From MGML01 sp034416335 (GTDB lineage Bacteria > Chloroflexota > Dehalococcoidia > Dehalococcoidales > UBA2162): 64,000 nucleotides of DNA. Position 1 is the first letter of the stretch. The number at the start of each line of letters is the position of its first letter. The DNA is taken from NCBI GenBank assembly GCA_034416335.1, contig DAOULV010000026.1, forward strand, positions 1-64,000, read 5' to 3'. The position numbers and the translations under genes are program-made. This document shows, piece after piece, positions 18,545 to 26,897 of the stretch. Under the pieces are notes generated by a model, which ran no database searches, was not told the DNA's origin, and worked only from the letters and a program-made list of their open reading frames with translations.

Positions 18545-18949
18545 ATGAATAGATATGTAGTAGGATACCTCTTCAATGAAAAAGGTGAAGTATGCCTTAT
18601 AGAGAAGAAACGCCCCGAGTGGCAGAAAGGCAGGCTTAACGGCGTCGGAGGGCATATTGAAGATGGTGAAACTCCGCAACAGGCGATGACCAGAGAATTT
18701 GAGGAAGAAGCCGGTGCGATAGCAAACTGGCAGCAATTCTGTTTCATTTACGGTCCTGCATACGAGCTATATTGTTTCAAATCCAGGGATAATGTGAAAG
18801 TGAATACAATGACGGATGAGGTGATATCCTGGTATCCCGTTCAGGAGTTGCCGGAGAATGTTCTGCCTATCCTGAAGTGGGCTATACCGATGGCCGATTA
18901 CAAATTTGACATAACTGCTTCAGTGTATCACGAAAGTGAGGAGTGCTGA
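18545..18949 (+). CDS. Nudix hydrolase
   Basis: A MutT-type pyrophosphohydrolase of about 134 residues. The full Nudix box is present in GGHIEDGETPQQAMTREFEE followed by EAGA, with the metal-binding REFEEEAG. The strand MNRYVVGYLFNEKGEV starts the domain, so the ATG at 18545 is preferred. An in-frame GTG at 18485 would extend it by 20 residues and overlap the end of hppA. The substrate (oxidised nucleotide, NDP-sugar or other) cannot be told. A strong terminator follows. Confidence 0.85.
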   Translation: MNRYVVGYLFNEKGEVCLIEKKRPEWQKGRLNGVGGHIEDGETPQQAMTREFEEEAGAIANWQQFCFIYGPAYELYCFKSRDNVKVNTMTDEVISWYPVQELPENVLPILKWAIPMADYKFDITASVYHESEEC

Positions 18950-18977
18950 GATCGGGAATTAAACAGACGATATAACA

Positions 18978-19022
18978 AAGGGCTTCGCTTCTACAACTCA
19001 GAAAGCGAAGCCCTTCTTTTTC
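18978..19022. terminator. Terminator between nudix and metallo-hydrolase genes
   Basis: A 13-bp stem (aagggcttcgctt / aagcgaagccctt) with a 12-base loop is followed by CTTTTT on the + strand. It lies between convergent genes. Confidence 0.88.
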
Positions 19023-19034
19023 ATGTATCGGTTT

Positions 19035-19655
19035 CTACATATTAAGAAAAGGATTTCCCTGCTTTTCTCTGCCTATGGTTGTTTCGGGTCCGTGTCCCGG
19101 ATAGACTGCGGTGCTGTCCGGCAGGACCATCAATTTGGTATGGATACTGTCCATGAGCTGGCGTCCGCTGCTTCCGGGGAAGTCATACCTGCCGATGCCA
19201 AAGTTGAAAAGGGTGTCACCGCTGAATACAACGCCTTCACCATACAGGCAGATGCCGCCCGGAGAGTGACCGGGAGTATGGAGTACCGTGAAATGCAGCT
19301 TGCCTATATCGAGGCTTTCACCTCCCTTTAGCGTGCGGTCGGCGGGAGTGGTCTCACCCATGGGGAAGCCGAACCCGCCTCGGCGACCGGACGAGTCAAG
19401 CCTACCGGCTTCATTTTCATGGATAAGTATTTCGCCTTCGGTTACCTCTTTAACGCCTTTAACTCCGCCGATGTGGTCGGGATGACCGTGAGTGAGGACG
19501 ATGTATTTTACATCGATGCCCAGTTCCTCGATTCTCCTGACCACTCTGTCCGGTTCCTCGCCGGGGTCTATTATCATGCCTTCCCTGGTGTTTTCATCCG
19601 CCACGATATAGCAATTAGCGGCAATCATTCCTAATTCCATTCTTTCTAAAATCAC
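19035..19655 (-). CDS. MBL-fold metallo-hydrolase (glyoxalase II-like)
   Basis: A protein of about 206 residues with the metallo-beta-lactamase metal motif THGHPDHIGG and later metal ligands in HTPGHSPGG and VFSGDTLF. These are typical of small hydroxyacylglutathione-hydrolase-like or persulfide-handling enzymes. The most likely start is the GTG at 19655, with AGGAAGG about 8 bases upstream. The open frame continues to 19712 but the extra residues look unlike the family. An ATG at 19640 is a second option. The substrate is unknown. Confidence 0.85.
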   Translation of the reverse strand: MILERMELGMIAANCYIVADENTREGMIIDPGEEPDRVVRRIEELGIDVKYIVLTHGHPDHIGGVKGVKEVTEGEILIHENEAGRLDSSGRRGGFGFPMGETTPADRTLKGGESLDIGKLHFTVLHTPGHSPGGICLYGEGVVFSGDTLFNFGIGRYDFPGSSGRQLMDSIHTKLMVLPDSTAVYPGHGPETTIGREKQGNPFLNM

Positions 19656-19886
19656 TTGTATTATCCTTCCTGTTACGGTGGGGTCAGTTTTTAGTCTGTT
19701 ACTTTTCAGCACTTATCGATGTCATTTTACCATTATACTGAAACAGCCAACAATCCGCGGGAGTGTTTGTTTAACATGCTATTAGCGTTTTCGAGTCATA
19801 AATATTATTGCTGAAGTGTATTTCTGTTTTAGTCTGTAATTTACCCTTGTTTTTTTATATTTATTTCACATATAATCATTGATACT

Positions 19887-21218
19887 TTGAGATTATATGA
19901 ATTAATTAAGGATCTCCTCAAGCAATGGGACTGGGGTTTATTCGGTCTTATATTTCTCTATATGGCATTACCCCGATTTTACCGTTCCTATAGTGTTTAT
20001 CTTATCGGTAATGCCATACCTGATACCAATGCTCTGGCGACGGTGGCTCAATGGCAATTCATAGAACTCCTTCTTGAAGTTGTTCAAGAAACGTTTGTCC
20101 TGGCGATATTCTTTTTTGTAGGCAGAGGGATTCAAAGAACAGAGGGACCGGGACCATCGATCAGAACTGCATATACGTCCATTTTAATGTTCAGTGTAAT
20201 CCTAGCAGCAGTCCTGTTCTTTTTATCCGACAGTTTTGTGTCTATCATAGGGACACCGGAAAGTATCCGGGTAACAACATCTCAATTCCTTAAGATCAAG
20301 ACAGCTACTATTCCTTTATTCCTTCTGAGCATGGCTTCTGTAATTATCGTTGAAACTGTAAATCGTAAGAAGTATCTGTTAACGATTGCGATTCTTCAGG
20401 TTGTATACCAGTTTATATTTGATAGTCTTTTTTATGGGGGATATCCATTTTCATTAAATCTTGGTGTACTCGGTGTTGCCTGGGCAGAGATAGTATCCGG
20501 CACATGCCTGTTTATTACCACACTGATATTGCTAAGGAAAATAATATTCGATAAGGTAAAAAACTTTTTCTCGTTCTTTACCCTTAAAGACCTGGGAATC
20601 TATCTGCGCGTAGGAGGATGGTCCGGACTGGACAGTTTGGTCAGGAATGTTGCGTACTTCTTTATGATAGTTCGACTCCTTAATCTACTCGGCGAAAGCA
20701 GTATTGGTGGATATTACCTTGCGATGCATATAATCTGGAGTTTTCTCCTAGTGCCGATACTGGCTCTGGCAGAGAGTACGAGAGTATTGATTGCTAATCA
20801 TTCTGGAAACATCCGGAAAGTCCGTCAATTGTGGTATTCATCCTTGATTATCGGCGGGATAATTGTCCTGATATGGATTATCCTGTTACCTTTCTGGGGT
20901 GATTTTGCCGGTCTATTAAATTCCAACACTGAGATGGTAGAATTCTCGCTTGATGCAATGGGAATATTAATCGTTCCTTATATTCTACTTGCTCTGAACA
21001 TGATTACCGACAGCATTTTCTACGGAGTGGGTAAAACCCAATACCAGGCATACCAGGCGATAATTACCAACGGGACTGCTTATGTTGTTGCATTTATCCT
21101 TTATCTTACCGGAGTCTGGACACCCACATTTACTTCTATCCTTATCTTATTCGGGATTGGCATAATTATTGACTCGATTTTAACGGTATATTATGCCTAT
21201 AGGGTTCTCTACCGATAG
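19887..21218 (+). CDS. MATE-type multidrug/Na+ efflux transporter
   Basis: A 443-residue integral membrane protein with about 12 predicted helices arranged as two similar halves. It resembles the MATE/MatE branch of the MOP superfamily (ALPRFYRSYSVYLIGNAIPD early; a helix-rich second half starting near residue 230). MATE proteins export drugs or metabolites in exchange for H+ or Na+. The start given is a TTG without a clear Shine-Dalgarno, so the true N-terminus is uncertain. A TATAAT lies about 10 bases before it, which would leave almost no leader. Confidence 0.75.
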   Translation: MRLYELIKDLLKQWDWGLFGLIFLYMALPRFYRSYSVYLIGNAIPDTNALATVAQWQFIELLLEVVQETFVLAIFFFVGRGIQRTEGPGPSIRTAYTSILMFSVILAAVLFFLSDSFVSIIGTPESIRVTTSQFLKIKTATIPLFLLSMASVIIVETVNRKKYLLTIAILQVVYQFIFDSLFYGGYPFSLNLGVLGVAWAEIVSGTCLFITTLILLRKIIFDKVKNFFSFFTLKDLGIYLRVGGWSGLDSLVRNVAYFFMIVRLLNLLGESSIGGYYLAMHIIWSFLLVPILALAESTRVLIANHSGNIRKVRQLWYSSLIIGGIIVLIWIILLPFWGDFAGLLNSNTEMVEFSLDAMGILIVPYILLALNMITDSIFYGVGKTQYQAYQAIITNGTAYVVAFILYLTGVWTPTFTSILILFGIGIIIDSILTVYYAYRVLYR

Positions 21219-21348
21219 CGATCATTAAAGTACAAATACATACAGAATAATATATTAATGTTTAATAAACGGAACTCTGGCGACAAAATGCTATTACTGG
21301 TATGCTTTGAGACGGATAACTAAAAACTCGAGGAAGGAGGAGTGACCG

Positions 21349-22131
21349 ATGACAGAGATTGATAAATATAGCGGCTATGGCGCCGACCTGGAAAACCTGA
21401 TGATTCTGCGGACATCACCGCTGGCAGTGAAAATGCTGAAAATGGAAACAGATGTTCCCGAAGGCGCTATGAGACCGAAGAGAGATAGGGGATACCACCT
21501 TGCGCAGTGCCAGGCTTTTTCGATGTCCCGCCGGATGGGCGAATCCATAGCAATGCTTAAAGAAGACAACTGGTGCTGGGGCTCTCTGTTCGCCTACGGA
21601 CTTATCGACCCGAAAATCGCGGGTAATTACCCGGCGCTGACCAACGATATGAAGCATATACCTCTTATCGAGTACGGTAAATATGCCGGAATTGTTTCGG
21701 CGCCTTTGAAGACGGCAAATTTCGAGCCTGATGTCGTCCTGATATACTCAAACGTCGGGCAGCTCAGGCACATGCTTCATGTAATGAGTTTCACTGATGA
21801 AAAGCCGGTTTTCTCGATGATGTATCCGGTAGCTTCCTGCGCTATGTCGGTCGTGCCGGCGCTTTCTGGCGAATGCTACGTAACGATGCCGGACCCGGGA
21901 GAATACGGACGGGCACTGGCGGGGGAGGACGAGATTATATATTCTGTTCCGGCAGGGAAGATGGACCTGCTGGTATCGCAGATAAAATCCTTCGAAGACA
22001 GGAAAATGGGATACCGGCATTATGCCTTCCTTGAATATAATGCTGATTTTCCTAGGCCGGAGTTCTACAAGGAGTTGTACCGTGAATGCGGTTTGGATGC
22101 GGATGACGTGCCGACCTGGCCGGTGCGCTGA
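21349..22131 (+). CDS. DUF169 domain protein
   Basis: A 260-residue protein with the DUF169 pattern: SPLAVKMLK, a Cys-containing QCQAFSMSRRMG, WCWGSLFAYGL, and a C-terminal YPVASCAMSVVPALSG. The family is common in anaerobes and archaea and its function is unknown; conserved cysteines hint at a redox or metal role. GGAAGGAGG precedes the ATG. It appears to be a single-gene unit ended by a strong terminator. Confidence 0.85.
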   Translation: MTEIDKYSGYGADLENLMILRTSPLAVKMLKMETDVPEGAMRPKRDRGYHLAQCQAFSMSRRMGESIAMLKEDNWCWGSLFAYGLIDPKIAGNYPALTNDMKHIPLIEYGKYAGIVSAPLKTANFEPDVVLIYSNVGQLRHMLHVMSFTDEKPVFSMMYPVASCAMSVVPALSGECYVTMPDPGEYGRALAGEDEIIYSVPAGKMDLLVSQIKSFEDRKMGYRHYAFLEYNADFPRPEFYKELYRECGLDADDVPTWPVR

Positions 22132-22143
22132 GGCAGGAGAAAA

Positions 22144-22176
22144 AAAAGGGGGTGAGAATTTTTCTCACCCCCTTTT
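22144..22176. terminator. Bidirectional terminator between DUF169 and amt
   Basis: A 15-bp stem (aaaagggggtgagaa / ttctcacccccttt) with a short T loop and A/T tracts on both sides. It serves two convergent genes. Confidence 0.9.
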
Positions 22177-22192
22177 CGCTGTCTGTGTCGTG

Positions 22193-23617
22193 CTATGCGT
22201 CTTCAGGGTAGGCTTCCATGCCGTGCTCCGGTATATCCAGGCCCTGAAGTTCTTCTTTTTCACTCACTCTGAGTCCCATAGTCTTTTTGAGTACCCAGAA
22301 GAGTGCGAATACCGTCGGCAGTACCCATGCGATTACCACGAAGATGTCGATTACCTGGATAGCCAGCTGTCCCCATTGGCCGGTTATTACGCCGCTTACT
22401 CCGTAAGTGCCGTCGGCAAAGATGCCTACCGAAAGGATGCCCCAGATCCCGGCACCGAAGTGGACCTGGACCGCGCCAACCACGTCGTCCACTTTTAGTT
22501 TATGTTCCACTATATAGGCGGTCCCGAACATAAACGGTACCGCGATAGCACCTATTGCTACGGCTGCCCAGGGCGGAACGAAGGCGCAGGAAGCGGTAAT
22601 TGCTACCAGACCTGCCAGGCTGCCGTTGCAGGCGGCAAGAATATCGGTCTTGCCGGTGGTGGTAAATTTCCAGTACAGGGCAACGACTGCCCCGGTGGCT
22701 GCCGCCAGGAAGGTGTTTACGGCTATGACCGAGATCCTCAGTTCGGTAGCTGCAACAGTGCTTCCGGCATTGAAACCAAACCATCCGAAGAACAGGATGA
22801 AAGTACCTATAACAACAAAGGGAACACTATGACCTTTGATGGTGTTAGGCGTACCGTCTTTATTGAATTTACCGATACGCGGGCCGACCAATCCAGCCGC
22901 TATCAGAGCAGCGAGACCGCCGACCATATGTACAACGCTTGAACCGGCGAAGTCTACGGCACCGGTGGCACCGCCGATAGTAATATTACTCAACCATCCG
23001 CCGCCCCATATCCAGTGACCGTATATCGGGTAGATAATCGCACCTATAATAAAGCTGTAGGCAAGATAAACCGTAATCTTCATTCTCCCGGCTACCGCTC
23101 CGGCGACTATGGTACAGGCTGTAGCGGCAAAGACCATCTGGAACATCCAGAACATAATCGTCGAGACGTCATAACTTTCACCGGACAGGAAGAACCCCGA
23201 AAATCCCAAGAATGTATTACCCTGGTCCAGACCGGGGAACATCGCGGAACCTCCGAACATTATGGCGAAACCAAAAGCCCAGAAACCCAGCGATGCAATA
23301 CAGAAATCCATAAAGCTCTTAGTCCAGTAGTTTACATTGTTCTTTTTCCTTATCAGCCCGGCACCGAGGAAACCGAACCCGAGCTGCATAAAGAATACCA
23401 GGAAGGCAGATATCAACGTCCAGACCATATTTACCGGTGCTGTCGGGTCCGCACCCAGTGTTTCTCCACCGGACGGATCGGCTGCCCTGGCTATCGCCGG
23501 GACACCCAGGAATGCGATTCCGAGTAAGAGTACCATGAGTGCGATTTTTATGCTTCGTCTGCCCAGTAAGGGCACCGATACTTTTTCAGCACTGCCGGGG
23601 AGTTTGCGGGTAAACAT
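22193..23617 (-). CDS. amt: Ammonium transporter
   Basis: A 474-residue Amt/MEP/Rh channel. An N-terminal signal-like hydrophobic segment ending near ARAADPS is followed by about 11 helices. Family motifs include DFCIASLGFWAFGF, GSSVVHMVGGLAALIAA and GWFGFNAGS. The conserved twin-His pore is consistent with FAGSSVVHMVGG and the later VQVHFGAGIWG. It probably imports ammonium when nitrogen is scarce. A small membrane ORF precedes it by 38 bases and an orphan OmpR-type regulator lies further upstream. No PII gene is in the window. Confidence 0.95.
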   Translation of the reverse strand: MFTRKLPGSAEKVSVPLLGRRSIKIALMVLLLGIAFLGVPAIARAADPSGGETLGADPTAPVNMVWTLISAFLVFFMQLGFGFLGAGLIRKKNNVNYWTKSFMDFCIASLGFWAFGFAIMFGGSAMFPGLDQGNTFLGFSGFFLSGESYDVSTIMFWMFQMVFAATACTIVAGAVAGRMKITVYLAYSFIIGAIIYPIYGHWIWGGGWLSNITIGGATGAVDFAGSSVVHMVGGLAALIAAGLVGPRIGKFNKDGTPNTIKGHSVPFVVIGTFILFFGWFGFNAGSTVAATELRISVIAVNTFLAAATGAVVALYWKFTTTGKTDILAACNGSLAGLVAITASCAFVPPWAAVAIGAIAVPFMFGTAYIVEHKLKVDDVVGAVQVHFGAGIWGILSVGIFADGTYGVSGVITGQWGQLAIQVIDIFVVIAWVLPTVFALFWVLKKTMGLRVSEKEELQGLDIPEHGMEAYPEDA

Positions 23618-23655
23618 TTTTGTTCCTCCTTTATTACGGCCTGTCCTGGATGATG

Positions 23656-23775
23656 CTATAATTCCGTTACTTCTTCTTCTACCTCGACCGAATGCCGTTT
23701 TTTCACGATGGTGGGTATTACTACCCAGGCTGCGAACAATACTACGAATGCTATTACTCCAAATACTATCTCCAT
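23656..23775 (-). CDS. Small single-pass membrane protein upstream of amt
   Basis: A 39-residue frame: start MEIVFGVIAFVVLFAAWVV, one transmembrane helix (about residues 3-24), then a basic KKRH stop-transfer and an acidic tail VEVEEEVTEL. GGAGG lies 8 bases before the ATG, and the stop is 38 bases before amt on the same strand. It has the look of a small accessory subunit coexpressed with the ammonium channel. No homologue is recognised with certainty; the good ribosome site and the topology make it a likely real gene. Confidence 0.7.
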   Translation of the reverse strand: MEIVFGVIAFVVLFAAWVVIPTIVKKRHSVEVEEEVTEL

Positions 23776-23815
23776 TTCATGTTCCTCCCTTTGTTTTATA
23801 GTTCCATAATAGGCT

Positions 23816-23881
23816 CTCTATATTTCGCGGATATTTCGAGATTGTTAAATTAAAATTACATTCGTATTACGAATATATTAC
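23816..23881 (-). promoter_or_regulatory. Array of six 11-bp direct repeats (OmpR/GlnR-type operator)
   Basis: Read on the minus strand, the region upstream of the small membrane gene and amt splits into 11-bp units: gtaatatattc, gtaatacgaat, gtaattttaat, ttaacaatctc, gaaatatccgc, gaaatatagag. The first five bases are GTAAT three times, then TTAAC, then GAAAT twice. An 11-bp period is how OmpR/PhoB-family dimers bind. The TTAAC-N6-GAAAT part matches the gTnAC-N6-GaAAc boxes known for actinobacterial GlnR. It ends about 40 bases before the first gene, so activation of a weak promoter is likely. Confidence 0.7.
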
Positions 23882-24015
23882 AAAGGAGGAGAAGATGGGC
23901 GTGTCGTCAGAGGGGGTGTTACGGAGGAATTAGAGAGAGCATAGTCTGCTGAAAAGTATAACGAAAGAGTTGTATATGCTAATATGCTGTAATATTAATA
24001 ACTGTCTGAAGTTAG

Positions 24016-24140
24016 TTCTACGACAAGTCCCTTCCCCCTTGATGGGGGAAGGGCAGGATGAGGGTGACATAAATCCAATTATCACCCTCACCTTCTTCCT
24101 CTCCCTTGAAGGGAGAGGAAACATAAAGCATGTTATTCCG
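24016..24140. repeat. Family B three-hairpin repeat, copy B1
   Basis: Three successive palindromes: ccttcccccttgatgggggaagg in parts, gagggtga...tcaccctc, and cctctccctt / aagggagagg, ending in GAAACATAAAGCATGTTATTCC-like sequence. A second copy at 50949-51090 matches almost base for base. It lies in the gap between the regulator gene and the amt operator. No reading frame is contained. Confidence 0.75.
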
Positions 24141-24162
24141 AAAAATTAAGCGTTACCTGGTA

Positions 24163-24861
24163 CTAGTTATTATCGAACCGTAAAGTGTAACCAACGCCGC
24201 GTACCGTCTTGATATAGGTCTGGTCGTTATCCCCGATTTTTGCCCGTATTCTGCGGATATGGACGTCCACGGTACGGCTTTCTCCCAGACGTCCGTTGCC
24301 CCAGATGGTTACGAACAGCTCTTCCCGGGTAAAGACATGGCTGGGGTGTGTAAAGAGGAATTTGAAAAGCTCGTACTCTTTATGACTGAACGGTACGGGC
24401 TGCCCGTCTAGCTTTACTTCGTATTTCGACGGAGAGATGGTCAGGTTCCCGATACGCTGCGTATCTTCGGTCGATTCGCGGTCGTGCAGGTATGCCGTTC
24501 TACGCAGACGGTAACTAAGCTCCGTAAAGTCGTACGGACAGGTAATAATCTCATCGAAATTATACGCGAAAGGAATCTGCCGTATCGAGTCTTTCGATAC
24601 CATCCCAACCAGGGCGGTTCCCGGCGGAATGCTGTCTCCCTGCAGGAATGTTTCGCCGGTCGAAAGAGCCTCGATACCACAGGAGGTTAAATCCAGGATA
24701 ATGATATCGGGGGCATTCCGGATGATATCAGAGGTATCGATGTCCGGATAATCACCGGATTCCGGGCTAAACCCCAGTACCTCGAGGTCGGAAACCATTT
24801 TATCGAGAACAGCCGGATTGTTTCCTAAAATCATTACCGAAATGGTTTTGTTCATATTCAT
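24163..24861 (-). CDS. Orphan OmpR/PhoB-type response regulator with degenerate receiver (GlnR-like)
   Basis: A 232-residue protein. Residues 1 to about 120 form a receiver-like domain and about 135-228 a winged-helix DNA-binding domain (PFSHKEYELFKFLF, SRTVDVHIRRIRAKIG, VRGVGYTLR). The acidic pair at the start of normal receivers is replaced by GNN (MILGNNPAVL). The Asp in IIILDLTS is kept, but the conserved Lys is Cys in EIITCPYD. It is therefore probably not controlled by phosphorylation, as known for actinobacterial GlnR, which regulates amt and nitrogen genes. No histidine kinase is nearby. An 11-bp repeat operator lies between this gene and amt. Confidence 0.85.
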   Translation of the reverse strand: MNMNKTISVMILGNNPAVLDKMVSDLEVLGFSPESGDYPDIDTSDIIRNAPDIIILDLTSCGIEALSTGETFLQGDSIPPGTALVGMVSKDSIRQIPFAYNFDEIITCPYDFTELSYRLRRTAYLHDRESTEDTQRIGNLTISPSKYEVKLDGQPVPFSHKEYELFKFLFTHPSHVFTREELFVTIWGNGRLGESRTVDVHIRRIRAKIGDNDQTYIKTVRGVGYTLRFDNN

Positions 24862-24969
24862 AATCGATTATTATGAGTATTTTATACCGGGAATATTTCA
24901 AACAGATTAAATGGATGTTACAGATGTGTTTCGTAGTTTTACCTATCAGCCTGAGATGAATTTTGCTAT

Positions 24970-25205
24970 TCGGTTTTGGTTGTGATTTTCGGTGCACCCC
25001 ATTTATCCCCCTCAAACAGTGGCCGTATTCAGCAGGAGTATTTCGATTGTTTGAGGGGGAAAGAGTTTGAGAGAGGGGTGAAACCCCTCTCTCTTATTTA
25101 CTCCCCCTTTCTGGCCAGGAAAGTCTTCCGGTCACCTTCGATGGTACTGGCCGGAAAGGGGGCAGGGGGTAAGGTGTATAGAAACAACCAAACGCAACCA
25201 GAACA
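24970..25205. repeat. Family A intergenic repeat, copy A2 (reverse orientation)
   Basis: Starts with TTTTGGTTGTGATTTTCGG and ends with AACAACCAAACGCAACCAGA, the two family termini. It holds three hairpins: ccccctcaaaca / tgtttgaggggg; agagaggggt / acccctctct; and ccccctttctggcc / ggccggaaaggggg. The order is the mirror image of copy A4, so it is inserted in the opposite direction. It accounts for most of the 420-base gap before cobO. Confidence 0.75.
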
Positions 25206-25282
25206 AAATGAATTGACACTGTGATACGGCATTGATAGACTGACTTTAACCGATAAGCAGAAACATCTGCGGAGTTATCTTT

Positions 25283-25825
25283 ATGAATGATAAAGGAAGT
25301 AAACCGCTGCAGGGGCTGGTGCAGGTATTTACCGGCGACGGCAAGGGGAAGACGTCAGCCGCCCTGGGCACGGTTGTCAGGGCACTGGGTCAGGGGCTCA
25401 GGGTGTGTATCGTGGTCTTTATGAAGGGCGATTATCCTTACAGCGAGTGGAAATTCCTCTCGGAAATACCGGGGGTCACCATTGCCAGGTACGGTCTTAC
25501 CTCCTTCACGGACCCGAATAATATAAACCCGGAAGAAAAGGAACAGGCAGGGAAAGCCCTGGCGTATGCTCGCGAAGCGATGCTCAGTGGCGATTATGAT
25601 ATGGTGGTTATGGACGAGGTAAATGTGGCATCGGACTGGGGACTTATCGAAGCGGGCGATGTAATAGCTGTGGTGAAAGAAAGACCACCGGAAGTGGAAC
25701 TTATCATGACCGGACGCGGAGCCGACGACAGCCTGATCGAGATAGCCGACATGGTCACGGAGTGCCGGAAAGTGAAGCACCCGTACGATAAAGGGATTAA
25801 GGCGCGAAAGGGGATAGATTTTTAA
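25283..25825 (+). CDS. cobO: Cob(I)yrinic acid a,c-diamide adenosyltransferase
   Basis: A 180-residue CobA/CobO/BtuR-type enzyme. It adds the adenosyl group to corrinoids, needed for B12 synthesis or salvage. The P-loop is FTGDGKGKTSAALG near residue 17. VVFMKGDYPYSEWKFL and VVMDEVNVASDWGLI are the conserved substrate regions. No other cobalamin genes are adjacent, but the window holds a UroD-family protein of a corrinoid-linked type. Confidence 0.93.
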   Translation: MNDKGSKPLQGLVQVFTGDGKGKTSAALGTVVRALGQGLRVCIVVFMKGDYPYSEWKFLSEIPGVTIARYGLTSFTDPNNINPEEKEQAGKALAYAREAMLSGDYDMVVMDEVNVASDWGLIEAGDVIAVVKERPPEVELIMTGRGADDSLIEIADMVTECRKVKHPYDKGIKARKGIDF

Positions 25826-25846
25826 AAGGAAAAACAACGGAGTTAT

Positions 25847-25875
25847 CTTGACAAGGGTATACTCTATATAATTAT
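25847..25875 (+). promoter_or_regulatory. Possible promoter for the GYD-domain gene
   Basis: TTGACA (about 25848) is followed by an AT-rich stretch (tatataattata) at near-canonical spacing, upstream of the aaggag ribosome site. The exact -10 box is ambiguous. Confidence 0.4.
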
Positions 25876-25914
25876 ATTAGCTTACCGAATTAGTAAGATT
25901 AAGGAGAGGGCGAA

Positions 25915-26199
25915 ATGGCGGTCTACGTGATGCTGACGACTTTGACAGACGAGGGGCGGAAGACGGTTAAAAACAACCCGGAGAGGATAAAAGAGGTCAA
26001 CAGGGAAGTGGAGGAGATGGGCGGGAAAATACTTGCCCAGTACGCCATACTGGGGCCTTACGATTTCATCAATATCATCGAGACGGTAGGAAATACCACC
26101 ATTACCAAGATAGCGCTGGAGATAAGCTCGAGAGGTACCCTGCAGTCGATGACGCTGGCGGCAATAGATATCGACGACCTTATCGCATCCTGGAAGTAG
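25915..26199 (+). CDS. GYD-domain small protein
   Basis: A 94-residue ferredoxin-like alpha/beta protein with the family motif AILGPYDFINIIE, plus the preceding GGKILAQYA strand. The GYD family is widespread and uncharacterised; members are thought to form dimers or oligomers like other dimeric alpha-beta barrels. aaggag precedes the ATG. rdgB follows by 19 bases on the same strand, so they may be cotranscribed. Confidence 0.85.
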   Translation: MAVYVMLTTLTDEGRKTVKNNPERIKEVNREVEEMGGKILAQYAILGPYDFINIIETVGNTTITKIALEISSRGTLQSMTLAAIDIDDLIASWK

Positions 26200-26218
26200 G
26201 GCTGAAATTTAACGGACC

Positions 26219-26821
26219 GTGAATCGTAAACTGCTGCTGGCGACAACCAACAAGGGAAAAGTACGCGAATATAAAAATCTCCTTAAAGATATTCCTTTCA
26301 GGCTGGTTTCCCTGGCGGATGAAGGGATAACGACATCCGTCGACGAAACCGGGAAAACATTCAAAGAAAATGCCGGTTTGAAGGCACGAACCATCGCTGC
26401 CGAGAGCCGGCTTCTCACATTGGCGGATGATTCGGGGATAGAGGTGGATGCACTCGATGGCGAGCCGGGAGTTCTCTCCGCCCGGTATGCCGGAGATAAT
26501 GCAACCGACGCGGAAAGAACGGAGTACCTGCTTTCGCGGATGAAGGACGTGCCGGAAGGCAAGCGAACCGCCCGCTTCCGCTGCGTTATAGCCGTGGCGG
26601 AGCCAGACGGAGAAACGATGTACTTCGACGGCGTCTGCGAAGGAATCGTACCTTTCGAACCAGCCGGGGAACTGGGTTTCGGCTACGACCCGGTGCTGTT
26701 CATACCTGAGTTCGGGAAAACCATTGCCGAGCTGGGGCCCGAAGTAAAGAACAGGATAAGCCACCGCGCTAAGGCGGCTGAAAAAGCCCGAAAAGCGCTG
26801 ATAGAGAAATATACCGGATAA
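26219..26821 (+). CDS. rdgB: Non-canonical purine NTP pyrophosphatase (RdgB/HAM1)
   Basis: A 200-residue Ham1-family enzyme that hydrolyses dITP, XTP and ITP to keep them out of nucleic acids. Signatures are TTNKGKVREYKNLL at the start, ADDSGIEVDALDGEPGVLSARYAG in parts, GFGYDPVLFIPE and the C-terminal ISHRAKA. The start codon is GTG, since no in-frame ATG precedes the conserved N-terminus. It lies just upstream of dnaN. Confidence 0.93.
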   Translation: MNRKLLLATTNKGKVREYKNLLKDIPFRLVSLADEGITTSVDETGKTFKENAGLKARTIAAESRLLTLADDSGIEVDALDGEPGVLSARYAGDNATDAERTEYLLSRMKDVPEGKRTARFRCVIAVAEPDGETMYFDGVCEGIVPFEPAGELGFGYDPVLFIPEFGKTIAELGPEVKNRISHRAKAAEKARKALIEKYTG

Positions 26822-26832
26822 CGCTGAATATC

Positions 26833-26862
26833 TTGAACATAACGTATTATTTGGTATATACT
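26833..26862 (+). promoter_or_regulatory. dnaN promoter
   Basis: TTGAAC and TATACT with an 18-base spacer lie between rdgB and dnaN. A strong ribosome site (ggaggaag) follows before the dnaN ATG. Confidence 0.6.
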
Positions 26863-26897
26863 ACTCAACACTACCAGTAACTTTTGGAGGAAGAACC

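Noticed and set aside
19674..19695. ggggtcagtttttag as a second IS3 end
   Set aside because: It resembles the outer 10 bases at 118-135, but no further inverted-repeat sequence or transposase remains, so it may be chance.
23861..23876. Simple inverted repeat attcgta / tacgaat as the amt operator
   Set aside because: It exists, but the 11-bp direct-repeat reading explains the whole 66 bases, so the palindrome is probably incidental.
23895..23933. 12-codon ORF with an aaaggagga site, divergent from the amt unit
   Set aside because: Too short and without any recognisable feature; kept only as a note that a leader peptide is not excluded.
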